64,000 nucleotides of DNA from Diorhabda sublineata (Eukaryota > Arthropoda > Insecta > Coleoptera > Chrysomelidae): assembly GCF_026230105.1 (NCBI RefSeq), contig NC_079484.1, positions 6,649,805 to 6,713,804 on the forward strand, written 5' to 3'. Of the stretch, positions 49,500 to 61,139 are shown in pieces. The notes beneath the pieces are model-generated. The model saw only the letters and a list, made by a program, of their open reading frames with translations, made no database searches and was not told the DNA's origin. Both the position numbers and the translations under genes were made by a program. Each line of letters begins with the position of its first letter. The stretch's first letter is position 1.

Positions 49500-49913
49500 T
49501 CCCCTAGAAAGGAGAGCAAAGAAAAACGAAGAAATAGAGAGAGAACTGGAGAAGGAGAATATAGTGAGATAAATAAAAGCATAAAGGCTCAACTGGGCCG
49601 GGTACATAATGAGAAGAAAACCAAAAGAATCAAAAGAATAACGCAATGGATCCCATTGTGGTCAAGGAAAACTTGGAGAAACGAAATGGAGGAGGACATA
49701 AGAGCACTCAATATAGAAAACTGGCGAGCAAAATGCCGCAACCGAAAACAATGGAAAATAATAACAAAAGCAGCCAAAACAAACGACAAACTATAAAGAA
49801 AAGAAAAATTAGAAAACGAGTAGTAATCCACCTCAAAAAACTGGATTTAAAGCGCCAAAAGCGATAGCCATAATCCACATGGGATTGAAAGGCTTGATGA
49901 TGATGATGATGAT
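49500..49913 (+). mobile_element. RTE-like retrotransposon 3' end with GAT microsatellite
   Basis: Overlapping frames read LGRVHNEKKTKRIKR, WSRKTWRNEMEEDIRALNIE and NWRAKCRNRKQWKIITKAAK, the basic GRP--RW---M-EDI...NW...A-DR--WR-I---AK tail of RTE-like elements. The sequence ends AGCGATAGCCATAATCCACA, then GGCTTGATGATGATGATGAT, the simple-repeat 3' end typical of these elements. Same orientation as P4HA; intron 2. Confidence 0.8.
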
Positions 49914-49914
49914 T

Positions 49915-50700
49915 TATTCCCCAATCGCTTTTTCATAGATCTTGTTCGATACTATCCCATACTTCAGTAAGCGCCGTTTTGGGGTCCAATTTCATCCCTG
50001 GTACATGATTTCTAGCCCAAACTTTTCTCTTATCGCATAAATGCTCGATAGGATTCAAGTCGGGATACGCGATGGCGAATCCGTAACGGCAATTTAGACA
50101 TTCTGTAAATATTTCTGTACGGATCCTGCAGTATGTGAACGGGCGTTGTCCTGCATCAGGTGAAGTTTTCAATAAAAACCAACTCGGTTTTTTCTTCCAT
50201 TCAAATGCCCGCCCAAACTATCCAAGAACTTCGTATAAAAACAACGTTTTCTTTTATGTAACGCTGCGCGGAATTTTTTCCCAGGTCTTCTCAGCTGGTC
50301 CTCTTCTATCGCTACCGTGCAGGCACGCTCTGCCCCTTTGTTCATCAGTCCAATTAACGTGTTCTCTGGCAAATCGTCGAAGGGCAGCTCGGTGGTCTGG
50401 GGTTAATTTGGAGCAGGTAGCTGGTCATTTTGGGTCAATGTCACCTACCTTAAATCTTCTTCTGACTCTCTCGCAATCACTCATCGCGTTTATCTGAGCT
50501 TTTGTTGGACTTGAACACCAGTGACTGATTAATCGGTCATAAATTTCGGATGTGCACCTTTTTCTTCCGGAACCGCGTCTTAGATTAAAGTAACCAGTCT
50601 CTTGGTAACGACGGTAAACTCTGGAAACATCAGATTGACTTATGATCAGCGCACTGGTCACTTCCCGCTGATTTTGGCCTTATCACTTCTTATCGGTATC
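49915..50700 (-). mobile_element. Tc1-like transposon relic, most of a transposase
   Basis: From right to left on the minus strand: SDVSRVYRRYQETGYFNLRR with GSGRKR (helix-turn-helix linker and GRPR-like hook), a central segment RRPGKKFRAALHKRKR, LMQDNARSHTAGSVQKYL in broken form (second Asp), and AYPDLNPIEHLCDKRKVWAR (DLNPIE-LWD catalytic block; the last acidic residue is retained as Glu-His). This covers most of a DD34E-type transposase with frameshifts between blocks. Codon use is less AT-rich than its flanks. It sits in P4HA intron 2, antisense. Confidence 0.85.
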
Positions 50701-51889
50701 GGTTGACGTTTGACGGCTAACTGATAGTGATGGGGTCTAGTAGATAACCTTTTATAAGGATTAGCGGTACTGTAAACAAGCATAAAAAGGGTTGTTACCT
50801 ATCATAACATACTGTTGAACTGTGAGATCGCTAAAAAAAATACAATTTCGTGCTCAGTTTTTTTGCCAGTAACTTGCGATTGCGGGGGTGACGCCTGAGT
50901 CGATTTTTTTGCTCACGAGTGTAGTTTATTGTTTATTTTTCACCAATATTTTCACAAGAACGTTACTGTAATTATATATTTACCGTGCTCTCTTTTATTT
51001 TTGTCCACATTTTCTTAAAAACTAATATCACAACAAACTTTTTAATCGGAACGAAACTAACAATGAAACTTATTAAGTAATTAAATTATTATTACATTTC
51101 AAGTCGAATGAATTTTTTTTTATAAACAATGTTATTATAAATTTGCATGTTTGGCGTAGTTTAGAAATTAACCCAACGGAAACATCGTGATCGTGTCCCG
51201 ATAACAAGTGATTATATTTTTAGTCGTGCGTGCACTGGGATGTTGTATAATGTGTACATACGTTTTAAATCCAGATTCACTCATTTCCATATAACTTGAT
51301 AATACAGAGTGTTACTCAATTATTATCAAGGTTTTGACGATTTGTCATTTGTTAGGAACGATCAAGGTTGTTAGTTTGAAGAAAAAAAAAATGAAAATGT
51401 TTGAAATGTTCGTGAAATATTGAAAAATTAATATTTTTTTTACATTTTGTCTATTTCTCCAGTGCTTTTTAAATAGAAATGAAAGTTTGGAAACCAAAAT
51501 ATCAACTTTCCCCGATTTGGCTCCGAAAAACTGTATTTTTTTCACAAACAATTGAATTTCATGGTTTGATCAATTTTTATTATTTATATTTTTAAAAAGT
51601 TTAAATTTTGTAATTCACGTAAATACCAAAAAAAAAACATGAAAAAATGAGATTTTAACCTAAAAAATGTTTAATCATTTGTAAAAATTCTTTAAATCGT
51701 GAAGTTTTTTTTTCAATTTATTTGTTTTTGTATGTACTTTTTGAAAAAAAAATACATTTTTTGAAAAAATTATAGTTTTAGCAGATAATTCGAGGAATTT
51801 GTGGTTTTTTTGATTTTTTATTGGCCAAACCAGTATTGAAATTTTGCTTTTCAAAATTATTTCTTATTATTAGCCTAAAGCAACGAAAA
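50701..51889 (+). other. P4HA intron 2, middle part
   Basis: AT-rich DNA. The Tc1-like element may extend to about 50930, where sequence is less AT-rich, but no terminal repeat was matched. A TACAGAGTGTTACTC word at about 51304 resembles transposon ends. Confidence 0.4.
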
Positions 51890-52690
51890 AACAAACAAAC
51901 TTATCGACCATCTTTGACCACCGAAGCATTTTTCCAAGTTTGACAACAGAAAATAATCGGAGGAGGCTAAATCTGGTGAATAAGTTGCATGAGGTAGCAA
52001 TTCAAACTTTAATCCATTAATTTTGGCCATTGCAAGAACGGATTTGTGAGCTGGTGCATTCTATTGATGAAACAACACTTTCTTCTTAGCCAAATGCGGG
52101 CGTTTTTGCTCGATTCCTTAGCTCAAAGGTTGCAATAAGTTCGCATAATATTCGCAGTTGATAGTTTTTCCTTTTTCAAGATAGTCAATCTTGAAATCAT
52201 CCCAAATAAACCGACGCTATGACCTTGCCTTCAGATGAAACGCTCCTTGTCTTCTTCGGAGCCAAACACTGGATGGAAACATCTTCACGACGTTGTGAGC
52301 AAACACAGAACCCATCTTACGCTTAGCTTTCTCATGTCAAATTTTTCAGTTAATATACGATGTTCCGCACTTTTTCAAAAGACTACTTTGTCTGCTAGCT
52401 CGCCCACGACGATCATCCAGTACCGCTTTGTTGATCTTCTTCTGGAATCGTTACCTCATTAGATCAACTACTGCGATGCTGGTCTTCGCAGGTCGTAAGG
52501 CCTCGTTTAAACTCCGCTACCAAATATTTTACCATAGATAAAGAAGGAGCAGTCTCAACCAGAGTAGAATCTAGTTCAGCTTTTATATATATACAAATTC
52601 CCTGGAAACGTTCACTATTGATAACTGCCAAACAAAAACTAAACAACGTGCCGTCTTCATACTTAAAACATATGGTGTGTAGATTGTTCT
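51890..52690 (-). mobile_element. mariner-type transposon relic
   Basis: The minus strand gives MVKYLVAEFKRGLTTCEDQ near the right end (the V-YWF-EF-RGRTS--DE block), then KTRSVSSEGKVIASVY in the middle (the K---S-GK-M-SVFWD block), and a broken CTSSQIRSC near the left where HHDNAPAHTS is expected. Frameshifts and stops are frequent. It represents a third mariner relic in the window, from yet another subfamily, in P4HA intron 2. Confidence 0.75.
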
Positions 52691-53455
52691 AATACAGTGG
52701 TATTTTTCAACTACCGCCATCTCTATGTCAGTCCAGGTACTCATCCTCGTATATGGTACATACAGATGATTTCATCCGAGTGCCATATTGAAATTATTTA
52801 ATATTTAATACTAATCAACCTTATTTTCCAAGTATTATAACATCTGCCTTTTAATTAGGAAAAGTAATATTTTATATCGAATTACATTTGAACAGCTGAG
52901 GTATATGAAACTATCTCTGTATAGTTTTGTTTGTTACAAATAATTATCATACTTCCAGTAATTGTTGAAAATAAATGATTTTATGTATAACTCCTTCCTC
53001 TTGTTTACCGAATAATTTAGAGGTCAGTAAAATTACAAAAAAATAGGCACAATCAAGTTTAATATAATTTATCGCTACTTTCTTTTGTAATTTATAAGTT
53101 ATATCTACAAGTAGATTTAAAATAAGCTGAACAATTTTGTATTTCTGTTCCAATGTCCTGCAAAATATTTTCTAACATCGTATATTCATTGTACTTTTAA
53201 CTTAATAAGTTTGGAAACCAAACAAGTAGTAAGAAATATAATTTTCTATTTTTTCCTTATAACTTTTAATATATTTTTGCGATGATTGGCTTGATTTTAG
53301 GTCTCTTTTTTCATAAAAAATCAGTTTAAAAACAAAAGGTAAAATATTTACCATAAAAACACAAAAGTACTTTTGGGATACATCTAGAAATTCCTTTCTT
53401 AATACATACTTATCCCCTAAATTTAGAAAATTCATGTTGAACAATTTTTGTGCAG
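52691..53455 (+). other. P4HA intron 2, last part
   Basis: AT-rich. A single GATTTTAGGTCTCTTTTTTC word at about 53290 matches the ends of the MITE family at 17.5 and 39.9 kb. No coding region is seen before the acceptor TTGTGCAG. Confidence 0.5.
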
Positions 53456-53729
53456 GTAATGTACATCTAGCTTTAGATCTAACGAACAAGCTTTTGGAGA
53501 TTATTCCAACGCACACAAGAGCATTAGGTAATAAAGTTTACTACGAAGACGAATTACAGAAAACGACAGATACTCCAAAAAAGAAAGGTGATGACGAATC
53601 TGAAGAGATACAACAAGATGAAGAAGTCCATACAGCTGAAGCTGACCCCTATGGAAAACAACACTACGAATCACTTTGCAGAGGAGAAATCCAACTTCCC
53701 CCCAAAATGGTGGCGCAATTAAAATGCAG
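53456..53729 (+). CDS. prolyl 4-hydroxylase alpha subunit, third coding exon
   Basis: The split Gly codon links YKQ to GNVHLALDLTNKLLEIIPTH, then TRALGNKVYYEDEL (residues 223-256), the end of the peptide-substrate-binding domain. A hydrophilic linker (KKKGDDESEEIQQDEE) follows, then YGKQHYESLCRGEIQLPPKM and LKCR at residue 314. In the family the LCRGE...L-CRY block directly precedes the 2-oxoglutarate/Fe(II) dioxygenase domain (HxD...H), so the catalytic half must lie beyond 64000. The donor is GCAG followed by GTATGA; the frame meets TAG two codons later if unspliced. Confidence 0.96.
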
Positions 53730-54351
53730 GTATGACTAGAAAAATATTAAAATGATTACCTCGTATAACCATTCACCATAAATCAGAGGTTTCCATACTT
53801 TTTTTTAACATAAATAAACGTTCTTAATTTTCTCAAACACTTTACACTACACTTAACTTATAATAATTCACTTATCACTGACACTTAATCAATTCACATA
53901 TTTATTTAAATTCTTCGATTACTTTCTATCTCGTTCTGTTTATTATGAACTAAACTAAACTGCACTCATCAAACTGGTTTATATATCCTAAAGGAAATTC
54001 TCAAAAGTTCTAGAAAATAAAGAAATAAAACACATAAAAAAATAGACTTTCCTAGAAATTAATTCAAAAGAAAAAATGTGACCAAACATCAAACTAATAA
54101 AGTATATTAAACGTGCCGCGCCTTAACCGAATTTTAGAATTCCATTATATCCGGACAGGACATGCTTTGTAACTCTAAACAAGCGTTGCGGACAGGACGG
54201 CGACGCCAAGTCTCGACACGTTGTACTTAATATGAAATATGCAAGTTTTTACAAGTTGATAAGTAAACTCAAATCAACTTTTTAGTTATTCGCTATGAAA
54301 ACCAAATAAATTTTCATGGACCTCCATTTTTTTAAATTAGAAATTCTGATG
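53730..54351 (+). other. P4HA intron 3, first part
   Basis: AT-rich, with a less AT-rich patch at 54110-54220 (ACGTGCCGCGCC, GGACAGGACGGCGACGCC). No gene was recognised. Confidence 0.5.
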
Positions 54352-54475
54352 ATATTCATACTGAACACACTGTTTACACTCGAGACGATAACTTGGTTAT
54401 CGAAACGTGTGCCAGAAAGTGTAATCGTGAGTGTTGATGTAGTGGTAGTGTAAACAGTGTGTTTAGTACCCAATT
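54352..54475. mobile_element. short inverted-repeat element (MITE), copy 3
   Basis: The right end carries the full family terminus (inverse of ACACTGTTTACACTACCACT). The left end keeps only ACACTGTTTACAC before joining the internal hairpin CGATAACTTGGTTATCGAAA. Its left flank CATACTGA matches the right flank of copy 1 in inverse, so the true element ends lie a few bases further out. Confidence 0.85.
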
Positions 54476-55130
54476 TTTTTGTCACGCCAACGTAGACCCC
54501 CATCGAGTCTCTCGTAAAACCCCTATAGGTCCACCTGAATCACTATGGGAATCACTGGCTTTAGAAAAATACGTGAAAACGGATGTTTATTCATACGTTT
54601 TGTAAGCTTATTTTTCCATTTTTAAAATAGAAAGTTTCCATTATCAAAGTGCATTAACTTTTTATAGTGTTAATGGCATTAACGGACAGTCGACAATTTT
54701 TTATAATGTAAATTAATTTCACGGTAAAAAAAGTTCACTTTAAATAAAAGTGCTCATCCATTAGTTAATTAGCAGTATATAATTATATATTGATGCATGA
54801 ATGGATATAATTATAGAAATTGATATTATTAACCTTTCCACTGATAACTTGTGTGTAATTTTGAAATTTTTATTTTAAAATTAGTATTTGCTGAATATAT
54901 CGTCACAAAACAGTTATCATATAATATATTAAATCTCCTCAAGTCATAGTATAAAAAAATACTTTTCCTCTTGTCTCAATACAAATGCATTAATTTTTTT
55001 CCATACTGCCTTTAAAATAATAAATTCTCTATCATAATTAAAATCAATTTGAAACAGATCTTCACTATTATACAGATTTTTAAATCACTAGAATACAGTT
55101 ACTTTTTACTAAAGTGATAAGTATCGAAGC
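54476..55130 (+). other. P4HA intron 3, AT-rich
   Basis: Nothing recognised before the satellite begins. Confidence 0.5.
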
Positions 55131-58100
55131 TAACCTAAATAAAAATGTACATATGTACCTCCTTAACCATAAACCTACTTCGAAAAGTTAAACCTAAGAC
55201 ACACACCTCAAGATGAATACCGAAAGAGCCATGAGGCCTAACCTAACCTAAATAAAAATGTACATACATCCTAAACCATAAAACTACTTCGAAAAGTTAA
55301 ACCTAAGACACACACCTCAAGATGAATACCGAAAGAGCCATGAGGCCTAACCTAACCTAAATAAAAATGTACATACATCCTAAACCATAAACCTACTTCG
55401 AAAAGTTAAACTTAAGACACACACCTCAAGATGAATACCGAAAGAGCCATGAGGCATAACCTAACCTAACTAAAAATATACATACATCCTAAACCATAAA
55501 CCTACTTCGAAAAGTTAAACCTAAGACACACACCTCAAGATGAATACCGAAAGAGCCATGAGGCCTAACCTAACCTAAATAAAAATGTACATACATCCTA
55601 AAGCATAAACCTACTTCGAAAATTTAAACCTAAGACACACACCTCAAGATAAATACCGAAAGAGCCATGAGGCCTAACCTAACCTAAATAAAAATGTACA
55701 TACATCCTAAACCATAAACCTACTTCGAAAAGTTAAACCTAAGACACACACCTCAAGATGAATACCTAAAGAGCCATGAGGCATAACCTAACCTAACTAA
55801 AAATGTACATACATCCTAAACCATAAACTTACTCCGAAAAGTTAAACCTAAGACACACACCTCAAGATGAATACCGAAAGAGCCATGAGGCCTAACCTAA
55901 CCTAACTAAAAATGTACATACATCCTAAACCATAAACTTACTCCGAAAAGTTAAACCTAAGACACACACCTCAAGATGAATACCGAAAGAGCCATGAGGC
56001 CTAACCTAACCTAAATAAAAATGTACATCCATCCTAAACCATAAACCTACTTCGAAAAGTTAAACTTAAGACACACACCTCAAGATGAATACCGAAAGAG
56101 CCATGAGGCATAACCTAACCTAAATAAAAATGTACATACATCTTAAACCATAAACCTACTTCGAAAAGTTAAACCTAAGACACACACCTCAAGATGAATA
56201 CCGAAAGAGCCATGAGGCCTAACCTAACCTAACTAAAAATGTACATACATCCTAAACCATAAACCTACTTCGAAAAGTTAAACCTAAGACACACACCTCA
56301 AGATGAATACCGAAAGAGCCATGAGGCCTAACCTAACCTAACTAAAAATGTACATACATCCTAAACCATAAACCTACTTCGAAAAGTTAAACCTAAGACA
56401 CACACCTCAAGATGAATACCGAAAGAGCCATGAGGCCTAACCTAACCTAAATAAAAATGTACATACATCCTAAACCATAAACCTACTTCGAAAAGTTAAA
56501 CCTAAGACACACACCTCAAGATGAATACCGAAAGAGCCATGAGGCCTAACCTAAATAAAAATGTACATTCATCCTAAAGCATAAACCTACTTCGAAAATT
56601 TAAACCTAAGACACACACCTCAAGATAAATACCGAAAGAGCCATGAGGCCTAACCTAACCTAAATAAAAATGTACATACATCCTAAACCATAAACCTACT
56701 TCGAAAAGTTAAACCTAAGACACACACCTCAAGATGAATACCGAAAGAGCCATGAGGCATAACCTAACCTAACTAAAAATGTACATACATCCTAAACCAT
56801 AAACTTACTCCGAAAAGTTAAACCTAAGACACACACCTCAAGATGAATACCGAAAGAGCCATGAGGCCTAACCTAACCTAACTAAAAATGTACATACATC
56901 CTAAACCATAAACCTACTTCGAAAAGTTAAACTTAAGACACACACCTCAAGATGAATACCGAAAGAGCCATGAGGCCTAACCTAACCTAAATAAAAATGT
57001 ACATACATCCTAAACCATAAACCTACTTCGAAAAGTTAAACTTAAGACACACACCTCAAGATGAATACCGAAAGAGCCATGAGGCATAACCTAACCTAAA
57101 TAAAAATGTACATACATCTTAAACCATAAACCTACTTCGAAAAGTTAAACCTAAGACACACACCTCAAGATGAATACCGAAAGAGCCATGAGGCCTAACC
57201 TAACCTAACTAAAAATGTACATACATCCTAAACCATAAACCTACTTCGAAAAGTTAAACTTAAGACACACACCTCAAGATGAATACCGAAAGAGCCATGA
57301 GGCCTAACCTAACCTAAATAAAAATGTACATACATCTTAAACCATAAACCTACTTCGAAAAGTTAAACCTAAGACACACACCTCAAGATGAATACCGAAA
57401 GAGCCATGAGGCCTAACCTAACCTAACTAAAAATGTACATACATCCTAAACCATAAACCTACTTCGAAAAGTTAAACTTAAGACACACACCTCAAGATGA
57501 ATACCGAAAGAGCCATGAGGCCTAACCTAACCTAAATAAAAATGTACATATGTACCTCCTTAACCATAAACCTACTTCGAAAAGTTAAACTTAAGACACA
57601 CACCTCAAGATGAATACCGAAAGAGCCATGAGGCCTAACCTAACCTAAATAAAAATGTACATACATCCTAAACCATAAACCTACTTCGAAAAGTTAAACT
57701 TAAGACACACACCTCAAGATGAATACCGAAAGAGCCATGAGGCATAACCTAACCTAAATAAAAATGTACATACATCTTAAACCATAAACCTACTTCGAAA
57801 AGTTAAACCTAAGACACACACCTCAAGATGAATACCGAAAGAGCCATGAGGCCTAACCTAACCTAACTAAAAATGTACATACATCCTAAACCATAAACCT
57901 ACTTCGAAAAGTTAAACTTAAGACACACACCTCAAGATGAATACCGAAAGAGCCATGAGGCCTAACCTAACCTAAATAAAAATGTACATACATCCTAAAC
58001 CATAAACCTACTTCGAAAAGTTAAACCTAAGACACACACCTCAAGATGAATACCGAAAGAGCCATGAGGCCTAACCTAACCTAACTAAAAATGTACATAC

Positions 58101-58563
58101 ATCCTAAACCATAAACTTACTCCGAAAAGTTAAACCTAAGACACACACCTCAAGATGAATACCGAAAGAGCCATGAGGCCTAACCTAACCTAAATAAAAA
58201 TGTACATCCATCCTAAACCATAAACCTACTTCGAAAAGTTAAACTTAAGACACACACCTCAAGATGAATACCGAAAGAGCCATGAGGCCTAACCTAACCT
58301 AAATAAAAATGTACATACATCCTAAACCATAAACCTACTTCGAAAAGTTAAACCTAAGACACACACCTCAAGATGAATACCGAAAGAGCCATGAGGCCTA
58401 ACCTAACCTAACTAAAAATGTACATACATCCTAAACCATAAACCTACTTCGAAAAGTTAAACCTAAGACACACACCTCAAGATGAATACCGAAAGAGCCA
58501 TGAGGCCTAACCTAACCTAAATAAAAATGTACATACATCCTAAACCATAAACCTACTTCGAAA
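55131..58563. repeat. 109-bp satellite with CCTAA telomere-type motifs, ~31.5 copies
   Basis: The unit starts CCTAACCTAACCTAA, then ATAAAAATGTACATACATCC, CATAAACCTACTTCGAAAAG, AGACACACACCTCAAGATG and CCGAAAGAGCCATGAGG. Spacing is 109 bp almost throughout. About three quarters of the units carry three CCTAA repeats; the rest have a CATAA variant in the first. Marker variants (CTTAAG versus CCTAAG, CTTACTCCG versus CCTACTTCG, AAAGC with AGATAAAT) recur in blocks, for example units 5-7 match units 14-16, showing multi-unit duplication. The plus strand is poor in G. The array lies in the third P4HA intron as far as the window shows. Confidence 0.98.
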
Positions 58564-59190
58564 GGTGATTAAATCGAAGACATGCCTCAAGATAAATATC
58601 GAAAGAGCTATGAGATAAAATTTACCTCAAAACTAAGATGTAAAAGTAAATATAAAAGGTATGAAAACACCATATTAGGACTAAACAGAACCACCATATG
58701 CAAAATGTGTCCTTACATAGGAATTATCTATCTAAAGAGATTATCATCTAGTCAAATAGCCAAGCAATCGTTAGAGCTCTAAATTATAATGTCACGAGAT
58801 CCAAGCTTGTTTGGAAATGCCTGGACAAGTTAAATGAGTTATGCAAAAAGAATAGTTATCATCCTCAACATAATGGAGTGAACCCTTCTGTGGAAACAGC
58901 TACAAAAAAATAGAGAAAATACTACAAAAGGATGAACATAAAAAACAATCAGTACTGAAACAATCTACTGGGGTTGAGACAGGTAAAGGAACCAATAATC
59001 GAGTAGGATCTATTGAATGTACCAACCTAAGTAAAAATAATATGAATACTACCAAGACTCAATGGACACCTGAATACGGTTGATTTTCCAGGGATGAAGA
59101 TTTTTGGAAGCTAGAGCTATCCCATAAACAACTTTCTGAAAGAAGTTAGATTAATGGATCAGCTATGAATACTGAACCTCCCTAGTACAA
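58564..59190 (+). mobile_element. Jockey-like retrotransposon relic joined to the satellite
   Basis: A decayed extra satellite unit (CCTCAAGATAAATATCGAAA, then GAGCTATGAG) leads directly into a broken RNase H region: SSSQIAKQSLEL, NVTRSKLVWKCLDKLNELC-like and NGVNPSVET segments resemble SDSQAA-KAL, S-LVW-CL--LN-L and GPEPF. The sequence is related to the 40.1-40.5 kb relic. Many stops are present. Confidence 0.6.
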
Positions 59191-59959
59191 CAGCAAGAAA
59201 AAAAGGATACAACCGACCTTTTTGATCGAAGTTTATATAACACCCTGTATTACATACATACATCGAATATTTTTATTTTCAAAAGGACCTAAAATGATTT
59301 TAATTACGTTTAGCTGAAAATAATTTATAACAACCAAGACAACTTGAGATAAATATTAAAAACAGTTTATGTATTAGAAAATAACAAAAAAAACACATTT
59401 TTAGAACGTTTTTTTTTTGTTAAATAAAAATATAATATTATCAAGATAAAACTAATGTTGATTTTGTGCCATATATTGTCTTAATGCAGGTTTTTTTCTT
59501 TCATCATACTGTTTTTTAAATTTTCATCTAGAGGAACAATTTTTTGTATTGGACTAATAATTGCAGGGTATTTAATAAACCGTATGTCTCTGTTAATTGT
59601 TTTTAGATGGTTTTATCTTTATAGGTGACAAGGTCATTGTGGTTAACAATTTCAAACTGAAACATTTAGATAGTGACCTGATTTGAAATTTCTTCAATGA
59701 TATTAATTAATGTTTTTGTTGATGGCAGTTTCGATGATTTTAATCAGTCAGTAATTAAAAATTCAATATCTAATTGCCCCATTCATCTACTGACCTATTT
59801 AAAAAAATATATTGTCAGTTTCGGTGGTGTAAACCTTTGATTAAACCCCTACCATAAAATTTAGGTCCATATACCATTAGATTACCAATTCAAATAACAT
59901 CTCTTTACTAATACATCAAATTATGGTTCTTATAATAATTTCCAACCTATTACTCTTTG
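59191..59959. other. AT-rich intronic DNA
   Basis: Contains TATATAACACCCTGTATTAC near 59233, a transposon-end-like word, but no partner or coding sequence was recognised. Confidence 0.4.
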
Positions 59960-60665
59960 AGTTGATATACAGGGTGTTCCAGAACTTGATGCAAAAACTT
60001 CGGTAGTACATGACGTGAAAATTATGCTGTGACGACCCCTCATTTCTGAGTTATAGGCATTGAAAGTTGAAATATCAGAACTTATATTTAAGAATGTTTT
60101 TTAAATTATACATTCGAACATTATGAATTTTTAATGGATCATTATGTATGTCTGTTCTCCATAAAGAGACATCCTGAAAATAATTATCATAAACTGTAAT
60201 TATTTATTGAAAATACTTGCAGGAGGTATTAAACCATAATCAAATATTTTTAATTGAACTACATACTATCGAACATTGTTTTACTACACATATGGAAAGA
60301 ATTTTAATATAGAAAAATTTACTTGGTCAGCCTACCACTTATCAAATAAAAAAAAACTATAATAAATGTTCAAAGTGGGCACTTCTACACACTTCCGGGG
60401 TGGGTCTTCGGAGGATATTTAAATGTTTACCGATGAAGTATTTATTTATTCATTAAGTCTCCATGAAATGTTTGATTGTGTATTAGAAACTCCTGTAAGT
60501 ATTTTCAATAAATAATTACAGTTTATGATATTTTTTTTTTCAGAATGTCTCTTTATAACAAACAAAGAGTACCTTTTTGTTAAAAAAATCGATTGAAAAT
60601 GTCTTTTTGCTATCTTTAGATTGTATATTTCTTGTATCAAGTCCCGGAACACGCTGTATATCAAC
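59960..60665. mobile_element. foldback/MITE-like element with ~36-bp terminal inverted repeats
   Basis: The left end reads AGTTGATATACAGGGTGTTC and continues C-GAACTTGAT. The right end, inverted, reads AGTTGATATACAGCGTGTTC and continues C-GGACTTGAT. Subterminal segments at about 60152-60227 and 60486-60560 are also reverse complements (AAGAGACAT, ATCATAAACTGTAATTATTT, ATTGAAAATACTT, CAGGAG). There is no coding capacity. The element is about 700 bp. Confidence 0.85.
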
Positions 60666-61139
60666 TGAAAGAGTATTAGACTGGAAATTATATGAAAATT
60701 GTTTTTCAATTGATAAATTTGGTTTGGTTGCTCAACATTAATTTTTTAAAAAAGAAATAATTGATTTAATTTATTTTCTATAGAGTTCAGATAATTGTGA
60801 AGAATCCGAATCAAATTGATGATTATTGTATCTTTTTTTATTTCGAAACGCTTATGGAATAGTTCGTGTAATGATTAATGAAGTGTTAATAATCACCAAA
60901 GAATTCATCTATTAATAGACTTTGGTCATTGTCCTACCATCTTATAAAGTAGTTCAATATTATTTAATGCATTAAATGTTCATTATATTGAGGGTTAATT
61001 TAAATATTGTCAAAACATATGTGTAATCTTATATACCAGATTCAAATGAAAAGTAATGCCTTTAATGAAAATAAATAAGATACAAATTTTATTTTTGTAC
61101 CATCTTTTTTCATAAATGCAAATTATGAGAAACGTGACT
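60666..61139. other. AT-rich intronic DNA
   Basis: No feature recognised. Confidence 0.4.

Noticed and set aside
55131..58563. Possible CRISPR array because of regular repeats.
   Set aside because: Units are contiguous 109-bp copies with no unique spacers, in a eukaryotic intron. They are a satellite.
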